A stretch of DNA of 44,009 nt, from the NCBI GenBank assembly GCA_964555685.1, contig CAZKTO010000019.1, positions 1-44,009 of the forward strand, written 5' to 3'. The notes beneath the pieces were generated by a model. It saw only the letters and a program-made list of their open reading frames with translations, had not been told where the DNA came from and made no database searches. How positions within the stretch are numbered: the stretch's first letter is position 1; each line of letters begins with the position of its first letter. Origin of the DNA: CAZKTO01 sp964555685 (GTDB lineage Bacteria > Chloroflexota > Dehalococcoidia > SHYB01). Both the position numbers and the translations under genes were made by a program. Below, one piece after another: positions 1 through 7,511 of this stretch.

Positions 1-170
1 AGGGGGAATTGGTCACCCTCTCCCCAACCCTCTCCCGTCGAGGGAGAGGGAGTTTTGAGGCAAGGCCCCGTGCCGGGGAGGGGCGGGTACCCGCTGCAGG
101 CGGGCCACCCTCTCCCCCTGCCCCCTCTCCGGATCGGAGAGGGGGTGGCCCTTCCATGGAAGGGCCGGGG
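1..170. repeat. cluster of three GC-rich intergenic hairpins
   Basis: The bases before the first gene (1-292) hold no supportable coding sequence. Three hairpins are visible: a 9-bp stem CCCTCTCCC/GGGAGAGGG at 28-50 followed by AGTTTT, an 11-bp stem CCCCCTCTCCG/CGGAGAGGGGG at 121-145, and a perfect 20-nt palindrome at 147-166. The same style of paired hairpin recurs near 21.9 kb, 39.2 kb and inside the 194-bp repeat. They may terminate transcription of a gene to the left of the window. Confidence 0.7.
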
Positions 171-240
171 GTGAGGGCAGGACCCCGCCAGCCTGTAACC
201 TGTCAGGGCGCTTTTTGAGATAGTTTCTAGCCCTTTCAGC

Positions 241-246
241 TATACT
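241..246 (+). promoter_or_regulatory. candidate -10 box for the YchF-like gene
   Basis: TATACT matches the sigma-70 -10 consensus at five of six positions and lies about 45 nt upstream of the TTG start. The only -35-like hexamer (TTGAGA, 215-220) sits 20 bp away, longer than usual, so the promoter is tentative. Confidence 0.35.
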
Positions 247-292
247 GGTACGTCCGTCTCTCCCCACACGGCGTCTCCCCTGGAGCGTACCC

Positions 293-1390
293 TTGGAGAT
301 CGGCATCATCGGCCTGCCCCGGAGCGGCAAGACCACCGTCTTCAACGCCGTCACCCGGGGGAGGGCCCGGGTCGGCCTCGCGGGCTCCGGGGCGCGCCCC
401 AACATCGGCGTCGCCAAGGTCCCAGACCCGCGTTTGGACCGGCTCAACGAGATATTCCAGCGGCGTAAGACGACACCGGCCGAGGTCACCTACTTCGATA
501 CCCCCGGCGCGCCCGAGGGCCTGGGCGGCAAGCAGGGCATCGCCGGCCCCTTCCTCAACAGCCTCCAGCGGGCCGATGCCCTCCTGCACGTGGTCCGCGC
601 CTTCGACGACCCCTCGGTCCCGCCCGAGGCCGGCGGCGTAGAGCCCGCGCGCGACATCGCCTCCATGGACCTCGAGCTCCTCTTCTCCGACATGGCGCTC
701 CTGGAGCGCCGCCTGGAGCGGCTGGCCCTCGAGGTGACCCGCGGCAAGCCTCAGGAGAGAGAGGCGGCCCAGAAGGAGCGCGCGGTGCTGGCGAAGGTCA
801 AGGAGCGATTGGAGGCCGGCGAGCCAGCGCGGGCCCAGGGCCTCGATCCGCAGGCGATGGCGGTGCTCGGTAACTTCCAGCTGCTCACCGCCAAGCCCCT
901 CATCGTCGTCCTCAACATCGGCGAGGGGCAGCTCCCCGGCGCGGCGAAGATCGAGGGCGAGCTGGCCGCGCGCCTGAAGGGGCCCGGCCTGGCGGGGACG
1001 GCCCTCTGCGGCAAGCTCGAGGCCGAGCTGGCCCAGATGGACGAGGCCGACGAGCGGGAGTTCCGCCAGTCCATGGGCATCCCCGAATCGGGGCTCGCCC
1101 GGATGGTCCGCCTCTCCTACGAGGTCCTGGGGCTCATCTCGTTCTTCACCGTCGGCGAGGACGAGGTGAGGGCCTGGACCATCGTCCGCGGCACGCCGGC
1201 GGTGAAGGCTGCCGGCAAGGTCCACTCGGATATGGAGCGCGGGTTCGTTCGGGCCGAGGTCGTGACGTACGAGGACCTGGTAGCCTGCGGAGGCCTGGCC
1301 GAGGCCCGCAAGCGCGGCGTCCTGCGCGCCGAGGGCAAGAGCTACCCCATCAAGGACGGCGACATCGTCCACGTCCTCTTCAGCGTGTGA
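293..1390 (+). CDS. ychF: YchF/Obg-family P-loop NTPase
   Basis: 365-aa translation-factor-related NTPase; YchF proteins bind ribosomes and hydrolyse ATP. The P-loop GLPRSGKTT (residues 7-15) is at the extreme N-terminus. The base-specificity motif reads NIGE rather than NKxD, as expected for the ATP-preferring YchF branch. A coiled-coil-like charged stretch covers about residues 125-195, and the last 85 residues look like a TGS domain. The P-loop differs from the common YchF form GLPNVGKST, so this is a divergent member and the symbol names the family. The TTG start is chosen because the P-loop begins only six residues later and GGAG lies eight bases upstream. It converges on the SIMPL lipoprotein gene across a strong hairpin. 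Confidence 0.85.
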   Translation: MEIGIIGLPRSGKTTVFNAVTRGRARVGLAGSGARPNIGVAKVPDPRLDRLNEIFQRRKTTPAEVTYFDTPGAPEGLGGKQGIAGPFLNSLQRADALLHVVRAFDDPSVPPEAGGVEPARDIASMDLELLFSDMALLERRLERLALEVTRGKPQEREAAQKERAVLAKVKERLEAGEPARAQGLDPQAMAVLGNFQLLTAKPLIVVLNIGEGQLPGAAKIEGELAARLKGPGLAGTALCGKLEAELAQMDEADEREFRQSMGIPESGLARMVRLSYEVLGLISFFTVGEDEVRAWTIVRGTPAVKAAGKVHSDMERGFVRAEVVTYEDLVACGGLAEARKRGVLRAEGKSYPIKDGDIVHVLFSV

Positions 1391-1400
1391 CGGCCTCATC

Positions 1401-1438
1401 CCCGTCCCCTCTCCACCGCCCGGTGGAGAGGGGACGGG
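1401..1438. terminator. bidirectional hairpin terminator
   Basis: A perfect 18-bp stem (CCCGTCCCCTCTCCACCG with its complement) and a minimal 2-nt spacer occupy nearly the whole gap between two convergent genes. No T-run follows. Position and stem length suggest it ends transcription from both sides. Confidence 0.7.
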
Positions 1439-1445
1439 ATGTGCC

Positions 1446-2300
1446 TTACCGGATCGCGAAGACCACCTGCACCTGGACGGTGACCTCCGCCTCGCCCGGC
1501 ACGATGGGCGTGACGACATCCGCCGCGGCCCCCCGAGCGAACAGCTCAGCCTTCTGGATGATGGGTGCGCCGCCCTGTTGCGTGATGAGGGTGGGGGCGC
1601 CCAGCGTGACGCCCGTCACCTCGGCGATCTGCCGGGCCTTGGCGATGGCGTCTCTCAACGCCAGGTCCCGGGCCTGGCGCTCCAGCGGCTTCGGGTCGTC
1701 GATGGTGAAGGCGATGCCGTTGATCCGGATGGCGTCGCCGCCGGCCTGGGCCGCCGCGTCGATGACCGTGCCCGCCGTGTCGATCCTGCGAATCTTGGCC
1801 GTCGCCCCGTTGGAGACGCGGTAGCCGACGATCACCGGCTCCTGGTCGCGGCCGCCCGCCGGGTATGTCCGTTCGCGGTAGACGACGATGGGCTGGATGC
1901 TGAAGCTCGTCGTCTTGATGTCCCGGTCAGCGACGCCGTTGGCCCGGATGCTCTTGAGGACAGCGTCCATGGCCGCGGCCGCCGCCGAGCGCGCCGGGGT
2001 CACCGTCTCGGCCCGCGTCTCGATGGCGAAGCTGAGGACGGCGACGTCGGGCGCCGCCACGACGGAGCCCGAGCCATCGACCCAGATGCCGGTCTGCTGA
2101 TTGCCCACGGAGCCCAGGGCCGCGGCCAGGCGCGCCTCCAGGCCAGCGACGGTCCCCGCGTCGCCGGTCGCCGAGCCTGCGCCCGGCCCTCCTGGCGCGG
2201 ACGGCGTCCTCTCGTCCGAGCCATCCGAGCAGGCCGCCACGACCAGAAGGACGGCGGCGGCGATGGCGCCGATGGGCAGCCAGCGTTTGATGGTTTTCAT
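1446..2300 (-). CDS. SIMPL (DUF541) domain lipoprotein
   Basis: 284-aa exported protein. The N-terminus has a basic start (MKTIKRW), a hydrophobic stretch and a lipobox V-A-A-C with Cys24, so a lipid-anchored extracytoplasmic protein is expected. The rest matches the SIMPL/DUF541 fold: G-S-G-S-V-V-A-A-P-D-V-A near the start of the domain, then alternating helices and strands ending in EVTVQVQVVFAIR. The family is poorly understood and is often linked to envelope stress. The ATG at 2300 has AAGGAG seven bases upstream; a longer open frame extends upstream but would overlap the anti-sigma gene and precede the signal peptide. It lies downstream of the sigma/anti-sigma pair and may belong to their regulon. 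Confidence 0.85.
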   Translation of the reverse strand: MKTIKRWLPIGAIAAAVLLVVAACSDGSDERTPSAPGGPGAGSATGDAGTVAGLEARLAAALGSVGNQQTGIWVDGSGSVVAAPDVAVLSFAIETRAETVTPARSAAAAAMDAVLKSIRANGVADRDIKTTSFSIQPIVVYRERTYPAGGRDQEPVIVGYRVSNGATAKIRRIDTAGTVIDAAAQAGGDAIRINGIAFTIDDPKPLERQARDLALRDAIAKARQIAEVTGVTLGAPTLITQQGGAPIIQKAELFARGAAADVVTPIVPGEAEVTVQVQVVFAIR

Positions 2301-2428
2301 GGCACACTCCTTATCTCTTTTGGCCCTGCCCATTCGTGAATAGGCAGGGGCAGGCATTGCAGCGTCTTGCGGCCGCCGGGGCCTTGCCCGTTCCCTTGCC
2401 CTCGACTCGCGATATCGAGGGCCCAGGC

Positions 2429-3223
2429 TCAGGCGCGGTCCCGCCGAGAACCACGGGTACCCCGACCTCTCGGGGTGCGGGTGCGAATGCGATACTGCCA
2501 CAGGGTCGCCGCGATGGCCACGGCCGCGAGCGCCCCGGCGGCCGCCTGGAGCGGCAGCCACGGGAAGCGCCGCTCGCCCGGCGCCGGCAGAGCCTCCCTC
2601 GCCGCCGCTTCGGATGCAGCCTTCGCCTGGCCGGCGAGGGGCGCGGGAGTAGGAGCAGACGCTGGAGCGGCCGGACCGGCCGCTCCGGCAGGCCCCCGCT
2701 CACCCTGCGCGCTCGTGGGCCCCACCGGGGCGGGCGTTGCCGTCACCGCAGGTCTGAACGGGAGCAGCGTGCCCGTCGGCGCGGGCGCCGGTGTCCCAGT
2801 GGGCGCAGGCGCGGCCGGCGCTTCAACGGCATTCGCCTGGGTCCCGTCCAACTCCGCCGCCGGCGCCTCGCGGTTGAAGAGACCTGTCGCGCCGCCCGCC
2901 AGCGTGAAGGCGAGGAAGAGGACGGCGATCCCCGTGGCGTACGGCGCGGCCAGCCGCAGCAGGCCCGGTGCTCCGAGCCGCTGGGGCTCCGCTGTCCCGG
3001 CCATCGCGGGCGTGAGGGTGAAGGAGCGCCTCGGCTGGACGGCCGGGGCCCGCCGTAGGAGATCGACGGCGGCCCGCAGCGACTCCAGCTCCCGCCGCGC
3101 CTCGTCCGACCGCGCCAGCAGGCGCTCCACCCGGGCGCGCTCCCAGGCCGAGAGGCGCCCGTCCAGGTAGGCCGAGAGGAGCTCTCGCCGGCGGTCGTGG
3201 GATGAACGGAACGGCCAAAACAT
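2429..3223 (-). CDS. putative membrane-bound anti-sigma factor
   Basis: 264-aa protein encoded 11 bp downstream of the ECF sigma gene. Residues 10-60 (LLSAYLDGRLSAWERARVERLL...) look like the helical anti-sigma domain that clamps cognate sigma, but without the HxxxCxxC zinc motif. A membrane segment lies near residues 92-110, followed by an Ala/Pro/Thr-rich extracytoplasmic linker. A second hydrophobic stretch (about 222-242) is followed by a basic tail. Two membrane passes would put both ends in the cytoplasm. The C-terminal tail RTRTPRGRGTRG is encoded partly by a copy of the window's ~20-bp palindromic repeat, so the tail may be a late addition. ATG at 3223 follows AGAAGG. Confidence 0.75.
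   Translation of the reverse strand: MFWPFRSSHDRRRELLSAYLDGRLSAWERARVERLLARSDEARRELESLRAAVDLLRRAPAVQPRRSFTLTPAMAGTAEPQRLGAPGLLRLAAPYATGIAVLFLAFTLAGGATGLFNREAPAAELDGTQANAVEAPAAPAPTGTPAPAPTGTLLPFRPAVTATPAPVGPTSAQGERGPAGAAGPAAPASAPTPAPLAGQAKAASEAAAREALPAPGERRFPWLPLQAAAGALAAVAIAATLWQYRIRTRTPRGRGTRGSRRDRA
2457..2478. repeat. GTACCCCGAC-type palindrome, copy 1 (inside anti-sigma gene)
   Basis: Near-palindrome CCCCGACCTCTCGGGG flanked by GTA and TGC. It encodes part of the basic C-terminal tail of the anti-sigma factor. Other copies lie near 21.5, 29.2, 37.3, 37.8, 38.4 and 41.0 kb. Confidence 0.75.
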
Positions 3224-3234
3224 TGCGTACCCTT

Positions 3235-3828
3235 CTATGGATGAGGACGGAGCGAGGAGGGTAAAAGTTCCGGGCGCCCGGCAAAGTAGTCGCGCACACG
3301 GGCGCGAGCCCGGCTCAGGCGGGACTTGACGGTGCCCAGGGAGCAGCCCGCCGCCTGGGCCACCTCCTCGTAGGAGAGGCCGTGGACGTCCGCCAGGACG
3401 AGGACCGCGCGCTGGTCGGGCGGGAGGCCGGCGATGGCCCGCTCGATCTCCCGGGCCAGCTCGGCGCTCAGGGCCTGGGCCTCGGGCGAGGGGTCAGGGG
3501 CCGGCGGCTGCCACGCCGCGCTCTCCCGCAGAGCCTCCAGAGAGACCGAGGCCGCGCGCTTCAGCGCCCGCAGATGGTCGTAGCAGGCGTTGGTGGCGAT
3601 GCGCAGCAGCCATGCTCGAAAGCTGCCGCCCCGGAACGAGCGGATGTGGCGCCAGGCCGCGATGAACGTCTCCTGGGTCGCGTCCTCGGCGGGGGCGGCG
3701 GCGCCCAGCATCCGGTATGCGACGCCATAGACCTGGGCCTGGTAGGCCTCCACCAGCCGGTTGAACGACTCGAGGTCGCCCTCCCGGCTCCGAAGGAGGA
3801 TCTCATCTTCGTTGGCTGGTGGTGGCAT
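3235..3828 (-). CDS. ECF (group 4) RNA polymerase sigma factor
   Basis: 197-aa sigma factor of the RpoE/SigW type. Region 2 spans about residues 10-80 (FNRLVEAYQAQVYGVAYRML, then ATQETFIAAWRHI and the promoter-melting FRAWLLRIATNACYDHLR). Region 4 spans about residues 125-185, with the helix-turn-helix LSYEEVAQAAGCSLGTVKSRLSRAR cut here as YEEVAQAAG...SLGTVKSRL. No extra C-terminal domain is present. It directs polymerase to stress promoters when released by the adjacent anti-sigma factor, and the 11-bp spacing implies co-transcription. A TAGAAT box lies within 50 bp upstream of the ATG on the minus strand. Confidence 0.9.
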   Translation of the reverse strand: MPPPANEDEILLRSREGDLESFNRLVEAYQAQVYGVAYRMLGAAAPAEDATQETFIAAWRHIRSFRGGSFRAWLLRIATNACYDHLRALKRAASVSLEALRESAAWQPPAPDPSPEAQALSAELAREIERAIAGLPPDQRAVLVLADVHGLSYEEVAQAAGCSLGTVKSRLSRARARVRDYFAGRPELLPSSLRPHP

Positions 3829-4141
3829 GGCGCGGCCGGCGAGGCGCCCCGGCGCAATCCATTCTAGCAGGGGAGAGCGGCGCCCCCAGGCAGGGTCACT
3901 CGATTATCCCCAGCAGCGGAATTTTTACCGCTCATGGTGAGCCCTTCGGCAAGCTCAGGGGAGGCCCTGTCGAACCATGAGAGCGTCCTTCGACAGGAAC
4001 AGGTCCTTCACTCCGTTCAGGACTCGCTTCGCTCGGCTCAGGACGAGCGGACAACAACTGCGAGGAAAGATAATCGAAAGACCCTGCGCGCCCAGGCCTT
4101 TCCGTGGCACGGGGCCGCCAGCCTAAGCTATAATCGGTTCC
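3829..4141. repeat. divergent intergenic region with CTTCGACAGG-type repeats
   Basis: This 313-bp gap separates the divergent sigma and lepB genes. Bases 3933-4050 carry a mosaic of short motifs (CCTTCGGCAAGCTCAGGG, CCTTCGACAGGAACAGG, GGCTCAGGACGAGCGG) of the dispersed intergenic type. An imperfect hairpin AGCGG/CCGCT lies at about 3915-3931. The open frames that cross it have no family resemblance. The lepB -10 box is at its right end. Confidence 0.55.
4129..4134 (+). promoter_or_regulatory. perfect -10 box of a candidate leaderless lepB mRNA
   Basis: TATAAT ends seven bases before the lepB ATG. Transcription would start at or one base before the A of the start codon. No Shine-Dalgarno sequence precedes the ATG, which fits a leaderless message. 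No good -35 hexamer is seen. Confidence 0.6.
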
Positions 4142-4837
4142 ATGGAAGAGCAGCCGCCCGCAACGGAAGGGCCCCCCACCGAGAGGCGCCCGGACCGCTC
4201 TGCGGTGTCCCTCCTGGGGCACGCCCGCGGGCTCGGTGGCACCCTGCTGCTCGCCGCGCTGATCTTCCTTCTCCTCAGCACCTCGTTTCAGAACTTCCGG
4301 GTGGAAGGGTCCAGCATGTACCCCAACGTCCAGGACGGCGAGTTCCTGGTGGTGAACAAGGCCGCCTATCGCCGGCTCGACGTGCCCGGCTGGGCCAAAT
4401 GGGTGCCCCTGCTCGACCGGGACGGAGACGGGCACGTCGCCCCCTTCGGCAACCCGGAGCGCGGGGACGTCATCGTCTTCCACCTCCCGCAGCAGGAGCA
4501 GCGAAACCTGATCAAGCGGGTCATCGCCCTCCCGGGCGAGGCCATCGAGATCCGCGGCGGCGCCGTCCTGGTCAACGGTCAGGAGCTCCAGGAGGACTAT
4601 ATCCCGAGACTGGGCCAGCGGAGCACCGCCCCGCAGGTCGTCCCGCCCGACCACTACTTCGTCATGGGCGACGAGCGGTCCTCCAGCTTCGACTCCCGCG
4701 ACTGGGGGCCGCTCCCCCGCAAGAACATCATCGGCAGGGCGTGGTTCTCGTACTGGCCGGGCGACACGATGGGGCTGATCCGGGCGGAGACGCCCGAGCC
4801 CGGCAAGGCGCGAGAGAACGCCACCGTGGGCCGGTAG
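4142..4837 (+). CDS. lepB: signal peptidase I
   Basis: 231-aa type I leader peptidase, which removes signal peptides at the outer face of the cytoplasmic membrane. One membrane anchor covers residues 31-46 (LGGTLLLAALIFLLLS). The catalytic serine is S58 in GSSMYP, and the general-base lysine is K125 in NLIKRVIALPGE. Box E reads VMGDERSSSFDSRDWGPLP. The insert between Ser and Lys boxes (about residues 75-105) is longer than in minimal Gram-positive enzymes. The ATG is seven bases from a perfect TATAAT and has no ribosome-binding site. The last ten bases, including the TAG stop, also form the 5' end of the tRNA-Lys gene. Confidence 0.93.
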   Translation: MEEQPPATEGPPTERRPDRSAVSLLGHARGLGGTLLLAALIFLLLSTSFQNFRVEGSSMYPNVQDGEFLVVNKAAYRRLDVPGWAKWVPLLDRDGDGHVAPFGNPERGDVIVFHLPQQEQRNLIKRVIALPGEAIEIRGGAVLVNGQELQEDYIPRLGQRSTAPQVVPPDHYFVMGDERSSSFDSRDWGPLPRKNIIGRAWFSYWPGDTMGLIRAETPEPGKARENATVGR

Positions 4838-4902
4838 CTCAGCGGCAGAGCACCTGACTTTTAATCAGGGTGTCGCGGGTTCGAACCCCGCCCGGCTCAC
4901 CA
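4828..4902 (+). tRNA. tRNA-Lys (anticodon UUU)
   Basis: A full cloverleaf can be drawn by hand. The acceptor stem pairs GGGCCGG (4828-4834) with CCGGCTC (4892-4898), with one G-U pair. Next come the D-arm TAGCTCAGCGGCAGAGC, an anticodon stem CCTGA/TCAGG around the loop CTTTTAA, and T-stem GCGGG/CCCGC (4875-4891) around TTCGAAC. Discriminator A is followed by an encoded CCA. Anticodon TTT reads lysine codons. Its first ten bases overlap the 3' end of lepB, whose TAG stop is tRNA positions 8-10. Confidence 0.96.
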
Positions 4903-4930
4903 GCGCCCCGCGCGCTTCCCAGGGCGCTAT

Positions 4931-4960
4931 TTGACAACATCCGCCTTCGGATGGTATCAA
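4931..4960 (+). promoter_or_regulatory. candidate sigma-70 promoter of the amidohydrolase/DapA-like operon
   Basis: A perfect -35 TTGACA (4931-4936) is followed after 18 bp by TATCAA (4955-4960, four of six). It lies just downstream of the tRNA and about 120 bp upstream of the first amidohydrolase ATG. Confidence 0.5.
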
Positions 4961-5081
4961 CGGGTCACACTGTCGAGGATGGGCCTCCCGCGGAGTCGTT
5001 GCCCCGTCCGCGCGCCGCCCGCCTCGTCCGTACTCCACCGCCGCGCTGGGAGTCCGCCGGAGAGACACCAGGAGGACCGGG

Positions 5082-6221
5082 ATGATACCGCGGATCTTCG
5101 ACACCGATCAGCACGTGACCCCGCCGGCGGACATGTGGACCAGCCGCATGCCGAAGAAGTTCCAGGACGTGGCCCCCCGGCTCATCGACCTGCCCGAGGG
5201 CGGACAGGCCTGGTCCTTCGAGGGGGGCAACCTGGTTCACCTGTTTGGGCTGGAGAACGTGGGCAGCGAGGACCCGCGGCGGATCGGCTGGCGCCTGGCC
5301 TACAAGGACTGCTCCCCCTCCTACTGGGACCCCAAAGAGCGGCTCAAGGCGATGGACGTCGACGGCGTCGGCGCCGCCCTCCTCTTTCCCAGCGTGGCCG
5401 GCCAGTCCTTCCGGATCCAGAACGACGACCTGTTCGTCGAGTGCCTGCGCGTCTATAACGACGCCATCTGGGAGTGGGCGCAGGAGGGCGATCCCAAGCG
5501 CATGCACCCGGCGGCCCTGATCCCCAACCGCGGCGTCGAGCTGGCCATGGACGAGCTGGCGCGCACGGCAAAGAAGGGCTTCCGTCATTTCCAGTGGATG
5601 GGCCCTCCCAGCGGCAAGGAGTATCCCACCCCAGCCGACGAGCCCTTCTGGACCCTCGTGGAGGAGACCGGCATGGTGCTAAGCATGCACGGCGGCGGCT
5701 CCCCGGTGCCGGCCCACCGCACCAAGGGCCTGCCCATCCAGCGCCGCCAGGGCGTCGCCGCGGCGCCCATTCGGGACCAGGAGACGGTGGGCGTCTCGCG
5801 CTCCGGTGGCCTGGGCGCCCCCACCGCCCTGGCGATGCTCGTCTGCACCGGCGTCCTGGAGCGCCACCCCAAGATCGCCGTCGGCCTCATCGAAACCAGC
5901 GCCGGTTGGTTCCCCTCGTTCGTCGAGCAGCTCGACGCCACCTACGCCCGGTCCCGGGTCGTGGGCGGCCAGCGGCTCAGCCGCCGTCCCAGCGAGTGTC
6001 TCCGCCGGGTCAAGGTGAGCATCGACCGCGAGATCCAGGGCATCAAGCACCGGGACCTCATCGGCGTCGACAAGATCATGTTCGGGACGGACTACCCGCA
6101 CGTGGGGACCTTCTGGCCCCACACGCCGTTCTTCGTCGATATCGCCTTCCACGGCGTGCCGGAGGACGAGACGGGGAAGATCCTATGGGGGAACGCGGCG
6201 ACCCTCTACGGCGCCAGCTAG
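5082..6221 (+). CDS. Amidohydro_2 metal-dependent hydrolase/decarboxylase (paralogue 1)
   Basis: 379-aa TIM-barrel enzyme of PF04909, a family that includes ring-acid decarboxylases (gamma-resorcylate, 5-carboxyvanillate, ACMS) and some hydrolases. Expected metal ligands are all visible: D9-Q-H11 in DTDQHV (the D-x-H form of the usual H-x-H), H203 in LSMHGGG and D337 in FGTDYPH. Where classical decarboxylases have the catalytic His in strand 6, this protein has Glu (LIETSAGW). AGGAGG precedes the ATG. The gene leads an apparent operon: the next amidohydrolase starts 10 bp later, then come DapA-like and NTF2-like genes. Its closest relative in the window is that neighbour (shared FEGG, YNDA-WEWA-EGDP stretches). 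Substrate unknown. Confidence 0.88.
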   Translation: MIPRIFDTDQHVTPPADMWTSRMPKKFQDVAPRLIDLPEGGQAWSFEGGNLVHLFGLENVGSEDPRRIGWRLAYKDCSPSYWDPKERLKAMDVDGVGAALLFPSVAGQSFRIQNDDLFVECLRVYNDAIWEWAQEGDPKRMHPAALIPNRGVELAMDELARTAKKGFRHFQWMGPPSGKEYPTPADEPFWTLVEETGMVLSMHGGGSPVPAHRTKGLPIQRRQGVAAAPIRDQETVGVSRSGGLGAPTALAMLVCTGVLERHPKIAVGLIETSAGWFPSFVEQLDATYARSRVVGGQRLSRRPSECLRRVKVSIDREIQGIKHRDLIGVDKIMFGTDYPHVGTFWPHTPFFVDIAFHGVPEDETGKILWGNAATLYGAS

Positions 6222-6231
6222 GTCTGTCAGC

Positions 6232-7437
6232 GTGAGGGAGGACAGGACCTTGGAAGAGCTCCACACCCCCGCCTTCGTGATGGACGCGACGCAGTTCATC
6301 ATCGAGCCTCGCGACCTCTGGAGCAGGCGAGTCGCGGCCCAGCGCCGGGAGACGGCTCCCCGCGTCATAGCCATGCCCGACGGCGGCGAGGGCTGGGCCT
6401 TCGAGGGCGGCGCCTGGCTGCGGCCTCTGGGGCTCGAGGTCTGCGCCGGACGCAGCCCCCTGGACGTCCAGGACCACGGCTTCACCTACGCGGGCATCCG
6501 CCCGGGCATGTACGATGCCAAGGCGCGTATCGCGGACATGGACCTGGACGAGGTGGACGTGGCGGCCCTCTTCCCCACCTACGCCATGGACGTCCGGAGT
6601 ATCCTGGACCCCGAGCTGCACGTCGACTGCGTTCGCGCCTATAACGACGCCGTGTGGGAGTGGGCCCGGGAGGGCGACCCGGCCCGCCTGGTCCCGCAGG
6701 CCCTCATCCCCGCGGTGGGGCTGGACGCCGCCATGGCCGAGCTCGGCCGCGCCGCCAAGGCCGGCTTCCGCGGCATCGTCTTCTGGGGCTGGCCCGCGGC
6801 GGGCGAGAGGCCCCAGCCCGCCGAGGACCGGTTCTGGTCCCTCTGCGCCGAGGCGGGCATCGCCATCAACCTCGTGCGAGGAGGGCCCCTCGGCGCCGAC
6901 CGCACCCCCGTGGTGCCCTCGCGGTACGCCGGCCCCAAGGCCGCCGGCGTGCGCGTCACCGATGTACCGCCCGAGGTCGCCTGGGCCCAGAACTCGGGGC
7001 TCAAGAACACCAATATCACCTGGATCATCCTGACGGGGATCCTGGACCGCTTCCCATCCCTCCAGGTCGCCCTGCACGATTGCGGCGCGGGATGGCTCCC
7101 CACCGCCGGCGAGCTCCTGGACTGGCTCTATCGCTACGAGCAGTTCATGGCCTTCGCCAAGCTCAAGCACATGCCCAGCGTCTACATCCGCCGCCAGGTG
7201 CGGGCGACCTTCAACGGCGAGCGCTCGACCCTTGCGGCCCGGCGCGAGTTCGGCGAGGGGGCCCTCCTCTGGTCGTCCGACTACCCGAACCATACCTCCA
7301 CCTGGCCCTCCTCACGGCAGACTATCGACGACCAGCTCAGCGGCATCCCCGCGGTGGAGCGCCGGCGCATCCTGGGCGAGAACTGCGCCGCCCTCTACCG
7401 CGTCGCGGCCCGCCCCACCTCGCCCGCGCGGGTATAG
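6232..7437 (+). CDS. Amidohydro_2 paralogue with degenerate metal site (paralogue 2)
   Basis: 401-aa homologue of the preceding gene, probably from a tandem duplication: both share GG-x-x-WxFEGG, RxYNDAxWEWAxEGDP and the same barrel layout. The fold is intact, but three of the four expected metal ligands are gone. The D-x-H position reads T20-Q-F22 (MDATQFIIEPRDLW), and the middle His is V215 (INLVRGG). The strand-6 Glu is replaced by Asp (HDCGAGW). Only the C-terminal Asp remains (D350 in WSSDYPN). The reading frame is uninterrupted with normal codon use, so this is not an ordinary decaying pseudogene. A non-catalytic partner or a metal-independent activity is possible. The GTG start follows the upstream stop by 10 bp. 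Confidence 0.85.
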   Translation: MREDRTLEELHTPAFVMDATQFIIEPRDLWSRRVAAQRRETAPRVIAMPDGGEGWAFEGGAWLRPLGLEVCAGRSPLDVQDHGFTYAGIRPGMYDAKARIADMDLDEVDVAALFPTYAMDVRSILDPELHVDCVRAYNDAVWEWAREGDPARLVPQALIPAVGLDAAMAELGRAAKAGFRGIVFWGWPAAGERPQPAEDRFWSLCAEAGIAINLVRGGPLGADRTPVVPSRYAGPKAAGVRVTDVPPEVAWAQNSGLKNTNITWIILTGILDRFPSLQVALHDCGAGWLPTAGELLDWLYRYEQFMAFAKLKHMPSVYIRRQVRATFNGERSTLAARREFGEGALLWSSDYPNHTSTWPSSRQTIDDQLSGIPAVERRRILGENCAALYRVAARPTSPARV

Positions 7438-7511
7438 CGTCCCTCATGCCGTCCAGAGGACCGCGCCGGCGACGGGCAGTCGGCGCCGAAGCTCGCGCCA
7501 GGGGTGACACC

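Noticed and set aside
236..1519. 427-codon frame antisense to the YchF-like gene
   Set aside because: No recognisable domain, and it overlaps both the P-loop gene and the terminator hairpin.
4903..5081. Riboswitch or second RNA gene downstream of tRNA-Lys
   Set aside because: Only a promoter-like sequence and a leader are visible; no conserved riboswitch core or second cloverleaf could be drawn.
6232..7437. Calling amidohydrolase paralogue 2 a pseudogene
   Set aside because: The frame is full length, has normal codon use and conserved structural motifs, and is closely coupled to its neighbour. Only active-site residues are changed, which favours a maintained pseudoenzyme.
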